From assembly GCA_032718475.1 (NCBI GenBank), contig JAUCBJ010003333.1, forward strand, positions 62,001 through 126,000: DNA of 64,000 bases. The letters are read 5' to 3'. Position 1 is the stretch's first letter; each line of letters opens with the position of its first letter. Shown here in pieces: positions 40,854 to 51,440 of this stretch. The position numbers were made by a program, and so were the translations under genes. The notes under the pieces are model-generated. The model did no database searches. It was not told the DNA's origin and saw only the letters and a program-made list of their open reading frames with translations. This DNA is from Nemertoderma westbladi (taxonomy: Eukaryota > Xenacoelomorpha > Nemertodermatida > Nemertodermatidae).

Positions 40854-41963
40854 GTTTAACTGAGGTGGAAGATGTACTCTTACAGTAGGTTTACTCTAAG
40901 CTTGTAATGTGATGGGATAATATATTTGTTTTAATGTCAATAAAAAATAATAAAAACATTAAAATCTTTTTTTATATCACTGTTTACACTCACAAACACA
41001 ACACACCTACCGGTAGCCGACTGTTGTATCAGAGTTTAACTACCAGTAGCTAGCTGACTTTACACATACAGACATATAGAATGGCAGAATGGTGCCCTTC
41101 TAGACTGACAGCAACCACAAGGCTTTAGCACAAGGCTTACTAAATTAACTCAACATGGAGGGTTCGTGAATGCTGCATTAGAGAGGCCCTCCTAACAATA
41201 GGCCTACTGGTACCGAGGGCCCTGTAGCCCAGTACTTGAGGATAGAGCAAGGGCATACCGCTTTCTTTGATTTAAGGATTACACTATTACACTTGAATGC
41301 TTCCAATTTTCTGTTTACAACTTTAATTGGTCTAATCTACATTACTGCGGGCGGGCTACTACTGTCGCATAGGTAAGCCTATACAGCTATAGTTAACTTT
41401 ATGCGGGGCCCTTTTTCGAATGTTGACCCAATATGGTTTATGGTTAACCTTTAGTACTCGCGGATAGGTAAGGTACACTTTCATTCGGTTAGGCATATAG
41501 GCCTAATGACTTACTCCTCAACTGAAAGTTGACTAGCTCATTGATACAATAGGTGTGGTTAGGTACCGGTAGCGCTATAGGTCCTATAAAATCCCCTCGC
41601 ACTCTCTGTTACTAACTTTCTACATTCACTCTATGTTGTATGCTTCTTTACAGTTAACCTTTAGAACTCTTGGTTAGGGGCGCCATCATTCAACCAGTCA
41701 TATAATGGCTCCACTCGGATACAATAGGTGTGGCTCGCGGTATACCTAACTAAGCCTATATAAAATCCACCCCATTCTCTGTTACTAACATTCACTCTAT
41801 GTTGACGGAGGGACTATATAAAACATAGTTAATTTATTTATGTATTCGCTTTTTTTTTTAAATTATATATAAAATAGATTCAGGCTACTAAGTTTTATAA
41901 GCAACAATAACTGATAACAATAACAACAACAACAACACTAAATTTATTACTGTATTATACTTT
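40854..41963. other. Polinton central spacer between convergent gene blocks
   Basis: 1.1 kb without a gene. A 30-bp duplication (GAGGTGGAAGATGTACTC) bridges the end of the last gene and 40860-40880. Two direct copies of a promoter-like block occur at 41544-41638 and 41720-41803. An AAC microsatellite lies at about 41920-41938. Confidence 0.55.
41544..41803 (+). promoter_or_regulatory. Duplicated TATA-containing block in the Polinton spacer
   Basis: Two direct copies share GATACAATAGGTGTGG, a TATAAAA box (CCTATAAAATCC at about 41583; CTATATAAAATCC at about 41757), CTCTGTTACTAAC and ACATTCACTCTATGTTG. The boxes are on the plus strand, but no plus-strand ORF follows before the minus-strand genes. 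Candidates are a non-coding transcript, an origin or a cis-element. Confidence 0.35.
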
Positions 41964-42368
41964 TTATAGTCCTATATGTGGGTCCCTCTGTAGAGTTTCC
42001 TCCATTGCTGGTACCTGTAAATGGTTGTTTATAGGCCTAACTTCTACCGGTCTTTGTGATGGTATATTGAAGTGAAGCGTGTCATCAACATCATTCTCCC
42101 AATTTTCGCTAGAGGGTGAGCTTCCCGATATTTGCGGTTGTATCTTTATAACAAGCGAGAAATCTTTTGAAATTTCAACCTTTGTAGGCGATAAAGGTAG
42201 ACCTACTCCATATTCTACCGAAGTAAACCCAATCTCAAATTTTTTGTTTATATATCGCAACTCTATCTCAGCAATATTGGATGCTGCGAGATATGTTTCG
42301 TCGCTTGATTGCAATTCGATTTTGATACAACTTTTCAACTCACGGTTATTGAAAAAGGCGAATGTCAT
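41964..42368 (-). CDS. Unknown 134-aa Polinton protein
   Basis: The ORF starts with ATG at 42368. Residues 1-75 look like a compact beta-rich domain; the C-terminal 50 residues are Pro/Ser-rich and probably disordered. There are no Cys clusters and no membrane segment. It is the last gene of the minus-strand block. Family unknown. Confidence 0.45.
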   Translation of the reverse strand: MTFAFFNNRELKSCIKIELQSSDETYLAASNIAEIELRYINKKFEIGFTSVEYGVGLPLSPTKVEISKDFSLVIKIQPQISGSSPSSENWENDVDDTLHFNIPSQRPVEVRPINNHLQVPAMEETLQRDPHIGL

Positions 42369-42481
42369 CTTCGAGTTGAGGTAAGTTGTCGTCGTCGTCG
42401 TAACTAGGTACCGGAAAGAATATCTTTAAATTGAATAGGTAGGCCTACTGATATTTTTTTTTCTTCTTTTGTTTAACAAAA

Positions 42482-42709
42482 TTATAGTTCACTGTCAGAA
42501 AAATTGAGTTTATATATATTTTTGTAGAGGGTCGCAGATGTGTACATTACAAAATTCTCATAGTTAACAAAATGCACAACATAAACCTTTCCCATGCGGA
42601 TTAGCGATATATGCTCTGGTCGTTGTTCTATTCTGAATGTAGGGAGATGCATAGCCGATGTTTTAATGATATGTACCGGTATACAGACTAGTAACAGATA
42701 GGAGGGCAT
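42482..42709 (-). CDS. Possible 75-aa Polinton protein
   Basis: A short ORF; an internal ATG would give a 56-aa version beginning MHLPTFRIEQ. The composition is protein-like, mixing hydrophobic and charged residues, with an acidic C-terminus. It is supported only by its place in the minus-strand block between two other genes. Function unknown. Confidence 0.3.
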   Translation of the reverse strand: MPSYLLLVCIPVHIIKTSAMHLPTFRIEQRPEHISLIRMGKVYVVHFVNYENFVMYTSATLYKNIYKLNFSDSEL

Positions 42710-43058
42710 CGTCTTTGACTATGAATACCAGCACATAGCCCTAATCTTTTCTCACCGAGCTTAGCGTTGCCCACCGCACTCACGCACACTCATAAGTAAC
42801 AGATGCGCTATTGTAACTCACTTGTGAGCAACAATGCCAAGTTAGCTAGCTAGCTAGCTACAGCCCCTGAGTATACTATGCCTACTTGAGTGTTACAAGC
42901 AGCAATCGCTCTACCGAAGTTAATTTCCCCTCAAACTAGTTGTTGATTTTAAAAAAAAATATTCATAATTTTTTTCCAACCAATTTAATATATATATATA
43001 TTTTACAGTAAAAATCTCCACCACCAAACAGCAACAACAACAATAAATTTCACTCACA
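42710..43058. other. Spacer in the minus-strand Polinton block
   Basis: Contains (GCTA)n at about 42842-42862, an AT dinucleotide run (42988-43000), TACAGTA at 43004 and an AAC microsatellite (43027-43044). No gene is seen. Confidence 0.5.
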
Positions 43059-43637
43059 CTAATTATATTTTACAACAAAAACCCTCGCACCAAACAATAA
43101 TAAATTATTAACCAGTTTGTTGAATATAGGGTAATATATATGAAATTTAAACGGGGAACACATTAATGTACATTTACCGGTGTAGAAGCAGCAAACAACA
43201 ACATTATTATTTATTCTGACTTTACAGTTATTGAATATTTCAGGTTCATATATAACTTGAAGTTGCACATTATCAAAGACAACATAAAACCCGGTATTGT
43301 TTATCAATAACCTATAGACTACAGACTTAATACTAAAAATATAAGTACATAAATTAACAGATTTTAAAATCAAATTAATACTAGTTTTATCAAATATATG
43401 CTTTTTTACTTTTTGGAAATTATACTTACTGCCTAATAATGTAATACAACCATTTTTAAATATTAATAATGTAGCGCCAAATATCTTATATATAAACTGA
43501 TTTGGTTTGAGTATGTGTTTACCAGATAATTGATTTTTTAATTCTTTAAAATTAATCGCTAACACTTGCTGGCAACTTATATTTTTATTTACTATTTGAT
43601 AATTCATCATCAATACCATCGTCTTTTGGTTCTTCAT
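43059..43637 (-). CDS. TATA-binding protein (TBP)-like protein encoded by the Polinton
   Basis: Up to 192 aa, about the size of a bare TBP core. It reads as two TBP half-repeats. Repeat 1 ends KPNQFIYKIF...ATLLIFKNGCITLLGSK. Repeat 2 has YEPEIFNNCKV...VVVCCFYTGKCTLM, very like the YEPELFP and LLIFxSGKxxxTG signatures of eukaryotic TBP. The four Phe residues that TBP inserts into DNA are all present (in NQF, LIF, PEIF and CCF). TBP bends the TATA box to start transcription, so the protein may direct transcription of element genes or compete with host TBP. The start overlaps the 3' end of the polymerase gene by 53 nt; two internal Met residues (MVLMMNYQ) are alternative starts. The sequence is far too divergent to be a recent host copy. 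I know of no standard Polinton gene of this kind. Confidence 0.75.
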   Translation of the reverse strand: MKNQKTMVLMMNYQIVNKNISCQQVLAINFKELKNQLSGKHILKPNQFIYKIFGATLLIFKNGCITLLGSKYNFQKVKKHIFDKTSINLILKSVNLCTYIFSIKSVVYRLLINNTGFYVVFDNVQLQVIYEPEIFNNCKVRINNNVVVCCFYTGKCTLMCSPFKFHIYYPIFNKLVNNLLLFGARVFVVKYN

Positions 43638-46600
43638 AAATTGGTATATTTGATATTTTTATAGGTTTTTTGAGGTTTGTTTTATAGTGCCCCCAAGGAA
43701 GCGAATGATTTTTATTAACCCAATAAAGTTTATCGTCAAAGCTACTGAGTGCAAATTTATTTTGCTTTAAGGTATAAATACGATGTAATTTAGATTGAAA
43801 TCTGTGTATGTTTTTTTTTATTTCTTCATTTGAGTTATATGCTTTTAAATATTCTTCATGTGTAATATTCGTTTCCACAACAGCTCTTGTAATACCTTTT
43901 GCTCTACGAATATTTTTATTATTCCATTCCAAAGTTGAATATAATTTTGGTCTTAAAAATACTGCTTGTTTAATTTCACGTGAGGCTAGTTCGTCTTTAC
44001 AGTAATAGAGTCTGGATTTATTTTTATCGCTGTAGAGGGGGTGATCCTTAGGGTAATTGGAAGTATCTAAAATATTATTTTTAATTAATGCTTTTAAAAA
44101 ATTATTCTGCGATGTATTATAATAACAACCTATCAATGAGTCAGTGTCTGATGCAGCAATTTCAATACGACAGTTTAATTCTTTCTCAATAGGTAGCAAT
44201 TTATTGTAATACAGCTCATACATATCCAATTTAGCCAAGTCCAACACAGCGCTACCAATAAATATAGGCTTATCGAGAGTTACAGAGTCTTTCACTAATA
44301 AATGTCCCGATAATGTATTATTGTATATTATAAATTGTTCATGATTAATACGATTTACCAATTGATCGCATTTATCGTTGCTATTTGCGATACGAAAGTT
44401 ACATCGGTCTCGTATCCTCTCTATTGATTTGCCAAACAGTGAATTATTGAGCAATTTCGCGACAGCAGTTTCAATGTAACTTTTTGCTAGGCGCCTTTGA
44501 TTAATATTAAAATCTATGTAATTTTTAAATACAAATTCTTGTTGAAAAGAATATAATTTATGTAGTTTAGTAACAATTAATCCATGTTTTATATAAAATT
44601 TTAACAGTTTCAAATGTAAATGATAAAACTCTTTATCAAATTGCGTCAGCAAGAGTTTTGGTGTAGACATCCTATATTTACGGGAGGTACCTCTTTGTAT
44701 CGATAAATTATTAAATTGTTCCCGCATATAAGGCGAAAGCATTGTTTCATTTATACTTAAATGCTCTGGGGCTAACGGTAATTGTAATGTTTGATCGTGA
44801 ATAGCCTTGGGATAATTTAAATCATATATTAAAAAATATCCAGTAGATCCATCAATGTCTAAATCTACCAAGTACTCGATTAGTTTTTCTGGAATTGCAT
44901 TCTCCAAATGTTTAATACTTACTTCTTTGAATTGCGAGGTGGGTAGTTTTTTACTTAAATTCCCAGAATATAAAGAGTTGAAATCAATATTAAAAATATG
45001 GCATTCTTCCTTAGTAGAATCATATGTACTTGTTCCAGGTATATTTGATTCTATATAATGCTTTCGATAAAATTATACACCACCCCTAATTGATTTTTCA
45101 AAATCTCTATATGTTTGATAATCCTTTATTAATTCTATTTTACATTTATTATATTTTAGCGCGCAATCATAGGTAAATGACGCAATACTACAGTAAAAAA
45201 CCACTTCTAAATCGTAATTTTGTTTACAAACATTCCTAAAATTCTCAAATATATCAGCAAGCAAACAAACATCGAGTTTTAAATAGGCTAAAAGATAATC
45301 TTTGAGATTCACACAGTCGAATTCTACCCATGATAATCCTGCAAACCTATAATCTTCAATTGTGCATGTTTTTTGTGTTAAGTTACTAAAAAAATTATTT
45401 ATAGACGGCAAACCAGTATCATTAAATTTATTAATATCTGTCAAGTACTCGTATGGAAATACTCCTTTCCGTTTAATTGTTGAGTTATTCAAGTTTGGAT
45501 AAAAATATTTCATTTCTTGTAGAGTAATAGGTAAAATTGAGCTTATATCATGACTCGCTACATCCTTTGTTGAACACTCAACTAAATTACTTAGGGAAAA
45601 GCTTAAAAATTGATATGTGTCTAAGAAACGTAACTCAATTTTTTTAGAAGTGTTTTTAATTGGGATAAACGCACTCAGTGAAATATATCGTTCTGTATTT
45701 CTCGGTATAACCTTTATATCCCAATCGGTGTATTTCTTATCTCTAAATCCGGTTTGTAATATACAATGTATATCGTAATTACTGGAATTGTGCCCGCAAA
45801 GTACATACAGGTATCGTTTCAATGATAAACTTCGGTTACAACTATTACAGGCTGCTGCAATATATTTACCTGTAATATGTGAATGATGTCTGTTTTTCCC
45901 AACATTATTATTTAAAGTAACATTACAATAGAAACAAAATTTTGCCTGTTCAAAATTTACAAAATCAATATTAGTAAATGACATAGTTTTATGAGTGTAT
46001 ATGTCTGACCAACAACATAATTCAGTTAAATCAAAATATAATGAATCTAAGAAATCTTGAATACAATTATTATTATTATTTGACTTTACGAATGTTTTCA
46101 AATGACATTTTGGGGGGGTTAATTAATTCAGTATTGGGAACAATTAAATAACTCGCAGCACACGGTATATGCTCCTGTATAAATTGATTATTAACTGAAG
46201 GTTGTAAGATACATTCTATATCGAAGTAGGTGACAAACAATGGGGATAAGGTTCTATCTAAATTTGTAAAACTAATGTGTGTTCTTTTTTTATTAGGCAG
46301 TTTCTCTCGTTGACTTCTTCCTTGGTAGCATGCAAGACGGTGTCGTTGGAGAACTTCCGATTGAAAAAAATGAGCCAAACACCTTTCACAATATTTCCTA
46401 TTCCCGATATGAAGAGCTCTCGTATTCAGCAATCGATTCAAGTTAGTTATGCAAACATAATGATTCAGTTTAGGTACATTGTTATTTTTTACTACAAGTA
46501 ATATATTTAATAACTCTTTATCGGGTGTAATTTTACTAAACGGTGGTTGTCTTAATATAGATACGGGGGCGCGTTTGTTGTCGTTATTCCAACATAGTAA

Positions 46601-47647
46601 ATTAATTATATATTTTGAATTTTGTTTTTCAAAAAGTTTAATCGCTAACAGCCACTCTGTTGGATAATCTTTGTTCCCGTTGTCAAAAATGAAATGACTC
46701 ATATAATTTTTGTACGATGAAGTACGGTTTTTGTGATCTTTCACTTTGCTACTAAATTTTGCGGCTATAATAGCCCATTTGAAACAGTCATTATCTACCG
46801 TTTGAATATTTATTGTACATTTTTTAGCTGATAGAGCCTTAGGTAATTCCATATATCCATGCCCCTTATATAGTAACGACCTACACTTAGATTCAGCTAA
46901 TTTAATTTCAACCCTTAATAAAGATTTAATACGCCATCCCGAACCACGTGTGTTAAAGATGGCTATTTTTTGTAATATATTTTCCACAACATACTCAAAC
47001 CATGTGTCAAAACTTTGCGGCGAATCTACAGTATTAATAGCACCACCGGAAGAATTAAAATAAAAGGTTTCCAATTGCTCGCCTTCTGAAAAATGTGATC
47101 TGTACATTAATACTTTTAGACCTAACCACAGTCTAAGAACATTCATTTCTTTCAATCTATCTAATATTAACTGAAGAATATTACCTCGAATTTGTGCTAA
47201 TGCTGTTTCTACATCGGGATAATCTCTAGAAGTTGGGAGGTCGTGGACATAAATTTCAAGACGATTATCGTGAGCTTCTTGTTCCCGCGTAAAAATTGTT
47301 GCGCATGTACCAAGAGCCACCCTTAAGTTTTTTCTGGATATTATATTTTTATGTTGCGGAAATTTACGCTTTCTTGTGTAGTAACATTTCAAGTGACAGT
47401 TGTGTCGTATATAATTCTCATATGTATACTCTTTATTACAGGTAGAACAAGTCAATTGATAGGTGCGGAACTCCATTTCTTTACAACCAGTAGTCGATTC
47501 ATGTCGTTTACAAATTTCGCTGCATGAAGTCACAACATGACACTTAAAACAATAATAACTTTCAAAATGTGACCGTAGGTGGCGTAAGTAATTATGTCTA
47601 GTTACATTCATATGACAGAATGAACAACATATTGTTATTTTATCCAT
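43585..47647 (-). pseudogene. Polinton protein-primed DNA polymerase B, broken twice
   Basis: Three collinear pieces total about 1,350 codons. The 5' piece (46076-47647) has three N-terminal C2H2-like zinc fingers, a GSGW...GYMELP domain common in Polinton polymerases, and exonuclease motif I (YFDIEC, about residue 476). A frameshift lies at 46076-46101. The middle piece (45073-46101) has a CX2C...HH...CX2C finger, Exo II (GHNSSNYD) and Exo III (YLKLDV). An in-frame TAA at 45073-45075 follows. Beyond it in the same frame are motif A (DFNSLYSG, 44962-44988), motif B (KLLNNSLFGK) and motif C (SDTDS). All catalytic motifs survive, so the damage is recent or could partly be sequencing error. The enzyme would replicate the element using a terminal protein as primer. 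Confidence 0.93.
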
Positions 47648-47853
47648 GTTGAAGTTTGTTAGTTTGTTTAGATAAATAATAATAATAATAATAAAATATG
47701 TCCAAAGATTAAAATGAAATGAAATGAAATGAAATGTTATTGACTATATCTAAACATTTATATGCTAGTGAGGGAAATAATTTTAAACCAATCACCAATC
47801 ACCAATCGCTTATGACTATTAGAAACCACAAAGAGTTTAACTTATGATTAGGT

Positions 47854-48919
47854 TTACATATTAGGATAATAATCAGGTTTCCATGGAGAATTAGTAACAG
47901 GCTCTACTAGAGCTGGGTTACTGACAACTTTCTGTTTCTTTGCAGGTGATGTGTTGGTAAATTTACTCGATGATCTTGGCTTCCGAGGTAATATTTCAGG
48001 AAAGACCTGTTGCGGTTGAGAGCAACTCTCTTCAACATCCAGATTAGGTGATGGGATCTCTACGAAAGCTTTAGGTTTATCCAAAAGGACAAAACCGTCA
48101 ACATTGGCTTCAATAAGAGAAACGCCATCCATAGCCTCTTTGAGAAAACTAATATGGGCTTTATCATTCAAGTAATGCAACTCGATAGAATTTCCGCCGG
48201 CCCCTACTTCAGTAGAATTATCAGTGTTGGTGATAATAATTTTTTTATTATTGGTTTTAATCATTTTGAGACGGTCTGATAATTGAATGATATTTTTATC
48301 AAAAAGATGCTTGTCTGTTTCATCGACTTGGTTGTCCCACTCTCGCAACAAAACAGTTAGTTCCTGTTTTGACAAATTGAAACCTGTATAAATAGTTAAA
48401 ACCAACACTATCAGCGTATCTGAGGCTGATTTTCCATAAGCCAACATAGTTGGTTCCTTTAAAAGCTGTTACAAATCCAATAAACTCTGGATTTGATAAT
48501 TCAATGTAGAATTGATCGCTAATAATCTCTAGCGGTGGAGAGAGAAATTGCAATAATTTCCCTCTGTATTGAATTAGAACTTCAGTAAAAGCTTTGTTGA
48601 GAACTTTACATTTGCCTTGTTTCTGAACGTAAACATCACCCGATGTGGGGTTGATGGAAATATTCAAATTTCCCCGCGCAAAACGAAGAGTGGGATATAT
48701 CCTACCTGGTATAATTGCTGGTCTGGATTGATGTTGGTTGTTGTTGGTTGTTTCTAGAATGTCTAACAAATAGCGGGTATCTTGATGGGAAAAACAAATT
48801 GATTCGTTGTCCTCCTGAGATTCCACAATAAAATACTTGCTGTGAACGACGGTACAAGTATATTTATTGTAAGTAAATTTCCAGCTATTTGTTGCTCCGG
48901 TTTTTTGCGTTAAGGCCAT
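47854..48919 (-). pseudogene. Unknown Polinton protein, probably frameshifted
   Basis: Two ORFs, 48320-48919 (199 aa) and 47854-48447 (197 aa), overlap by 128 nt in different frames. Their junction reads as one protein switching frame: the first keeps a folded, beta-rich character to about 48.45 kb, and the second continues with a helical segment (LTVLLREWDNQ) and a long Pro/Ser-rich tail with a basic SPAKKQKVV likely to be a nuclear localisation signal. It may be a DNA-binding replication protein, but no family is recognised. Two genuinely overlapping genes, or a small intron, are alternatives. ATG at 48919 follows ATT triplets. It is the outermost gene at the right end. Confidence 0.5.
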
Positions 48920-49589
48920 AATAATAATAAATACGAAAAATATTACAAGTGATAAATTTTAAACCGTATCGCTGTAATAAATTGACACCATAGTTCTCAC
49001 TCTAAAATTGTGTTTGGTCGGAAGACGACGCCTGATAAAAATGATGCTGAGTTCGACATTAGGTATCGACTCAAAAACAAAAATCGTGTGAGACACGTAG
49101 CTCAGATTTTCGTTTTTAGGTCGATACCCAATGCTGGAATCAGTATCATTTTATGTGGTGTCGTTTTCCGACCAACGAATATACAATGAGTAAGATAATG
49201 TATAAATTATTAAGGAAATAACACAATGTCTGAGTGAGAACAAAAAAAATTAGATATGGTATCAATATATTACCATGAAGATTACAAGTGATGAATTTTA
49301 GTAAAAACATTCAGTTATATATAAATTTGTGATGGGGCATAGTCAACGAAGAAGAGATGGGACGTGTCATAATCATCGACGAATAAGAAAAGAGATGGGG
49401 TGCAACGTGGTTGAATGGTTGGTTGGTTACGTGGACAGGAAATATGTGAAAGAATATGAATCATAGGGTTGTGTGTAATAATAATCAATAATTATTATAA
49501 AAACGCACAGTATAATGTTAGTAGTAGTAGCCTTTCAATATGGCACAGATGCTGCGGGATCGGTTAGCTTGAGTAACTACTTGGAAATG
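48920..49589. other. Spacer between last gene and right TIR
   Basis: No gene. Contains the 162-bp imperfect palindrome (49014-49175). Confidence 0.6.
49014..49175. repeat. Imperfect 162-bp palindrome inside the Polinton
   Basis: The arms begin TTGGTCGGAAGACGAC at 49014 and end with the complement CCGACCAA at 49175. About 65 bp of each arm pair with roughly 80% match around a 30-bp centre. It could be a hairpin MITE or a functional structure of the element. Confidence 0.75.
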
Positions 49590-50204
49590 TTCGTATACGT
49601 GTAGCTGGAACGTGGCGGAATTTCATGCACATGTATCATACTGAGTGGTTGGTTTGTTGGTTTGGCGACAGCAGTTGAGTAGCTCTATCAACGGAGGGAT
49701 GTAAATCGTTGAGTTGGCAATCGATATAATATACTGTAATATAACGACTTGGTATATGCATCGTGTAGATGGCCACGTTATCGTTTTAGTCACCATATAC
49801 AGTATGTGGAGGTGGTAGCGTGGCGAAAAGGGGAATAATCTGAGGGTGTATCGCTGTTGGTTGGTTGATCGAATAGCGATGGGTTGGGGGGGCTAGCCAT
49901 GCGTCGAGAAGTTAGGCTACGCGAAGATGAATATGCAATGGATGGTTGTTGCAGCAATGATACGAATCAATACCGAAGGGTGGTAACAGATGCTGTTGAA
50001 TAAGGTGGGCAACGCGAGGTTAGGCTACGCGTAGGTGAATACGCTACGATTGGTTGATGGTAACTACCTCGATGGTGACAGATGTGGCCAATTAAACGCC
50101 GTAATTTAGCATCGGAATTTGGCATTTTTAATAGTCCTCCGAGATGTAGCCCATAGCCCAAGCTAGGGAGGAGTTCGTTGGGGTCACCTCTTCTCCTACT
50201 ACTA
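49590..50204. repeat. Right terminal inverted repeat of the Polinton
   Basis: Inverse of 31465-32040, with an additional 58 bp at 50121-50178 just inside the tip. It is followed at 50205-50210 by the AACATG target duplication. Confidence 0.92.
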
Positions 50205-50210
50205 ACATGG

Positions 50211-50689
50211 ACTGGCAGAAATGAGTGTGGGCTCTATGTACTAATACAGTAATGCGATATTTGTGTAAGTATTTGGGGAGTATCAAGAGAGGTGGGAGAG
50301 GCTGATTTTCCTCTATTGCTGCTGGCTTTTCTATTCCTCCGTTTCTATACCGACCACACCCCCCCCCCCCCCTTCTCTGTCTACCCCCATCCCTCCCCTA
50401 GCACCCGCACCCCTTGTTACAACATTAAACAATAATTCTAGGTATAAGTTCGTTTTATATTTTAAAAAAATCCATGTTTTCATTAATTTATACGCTCAAT
50501 AATTCCGATATCTGAAGTATTTCATTAAAATATAAATATGATGTCAACGCACCGAAGCCATTACATTACGTCATAACAAAGATACAGCTACCATAAAGTC
50601 AATCAAATTGTTTTAGAAAAAAATTGTGGATATTTTGATAAGCACATTAAGACGTTTAGAAGTGTTCAACTTGGGTTTTAATATTAATC
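50211..50689. other. Intergenic DNA right of the Polinton
   Basis: No gene; a C-rich tract is at about 50358-50373. Confidence 0.55.
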
Positions 50690-50870
50690 GGGGGGCAAAA
50701 GTCTGGGACAATTATCCGGGGAGCAATTGTCCAGGGGCAATTGTCCGGGGGGTAATAATTGTCCAGGGTAATTGTGCGCGGGGGGCAATTGTCCAGGGGG
50801 CAATTTTCCAGGGGGCAATTGTCTGCGGGCAATTTCCGGGGTGTAATTTCATGGGGTCAATTGTCCTAGT
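50690..50870. repeat. GGGGGCAATTGTCC short tandem repeat
   Basis: Seven to nine degenerate units of GGGGCAATTGTCC(A/G)G. The core GGACAATTGYCC is palindromic. It is a minisatellite or part of a decayed MITE. Confidence 0.8.
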
Positions 50871-51440
50871 TCCGTTAGTGTCACACCTCCCCCTGATCTA
50901 CGGGCTTACAGCGGGCAAGGGCGTCAAGCAAAGTCTTACCTCCTCTGGCATGGGCGCTCTCAGGCTGTCGAGTCATGTTTCAAATGGGCGTGGGCAAATG
51001 GTGCGGGTTCCCTTATGCGATGTGGGCATTCACCCCCCTTGCGTTGCTGTGGCCTAAAGATTTAGGCAGCCATCCTCTAACGTCGGCTGTTCAAGATAGA
51101 TACGCTAAAAAAAGCTATATGTTCTGAGTTTGCAGTATATTTTAACGTTTAAACTAAACTTGACATAAAAGCAATTAGATAACAAATAGTTAGGAATGAC
51201 AAGTTTAACTAAAGTATGTTAGTTAGGTAGTGATAACCGAAGGGCAAACGGCACCTTATATAGGAAATTCTAAGCATGGAATCGCACTGGAACATTCTAC
51301 CACATTCCATGGGCTCACATTGGACCAATAAATTATTAAGCACCTTATGATTGGCCCAACTAATCAGTTCATGTATTGTACGCACTCCATTATTGGCTTA
51401 TCTAATCTTAACGAAACAGAAATAAAGATGCACAAAAAAT
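50871..51440. other. Intergenic DNA, no gene
   Basis: The open frame at 50626-51057 is mostly translation of the CAATTGTCC repeat and is rejected. Confidence 0.55.

Larger units (their letters stand above)
31465..50204. mobile_element. Full-length Maverick/Polinton (18,740 bp)
   Basis: The boundaries are defined by terminal inverted repeats starting AGTAGTAG(A/G)AGAAGAGG and by a perfect 6-bp duplication, AACATG, at 31459-31464 and 50205-50210. Both features and the length are classical for Polintons. The gene set is diagnostic: packaging ATPase, retroviral-type integrase, adenain-like protease, penton and major capsid proteins and protein-primed DNA polymerase B. The left block is all on the plus strand and the right block all on the minus strand, converging at about 41-42 kb. 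Integrase and polymerase carry stops, so the copy is probably non-autonomous now. Extra genes are a RING finger protein and a TBP-like protein. Confidence 0.97.

Noticed and set aside
50626-51057. 143-codon ORF
   Set aside because: Most of it translates the CAATTGTCC tandem repeat; no protein family is visible.
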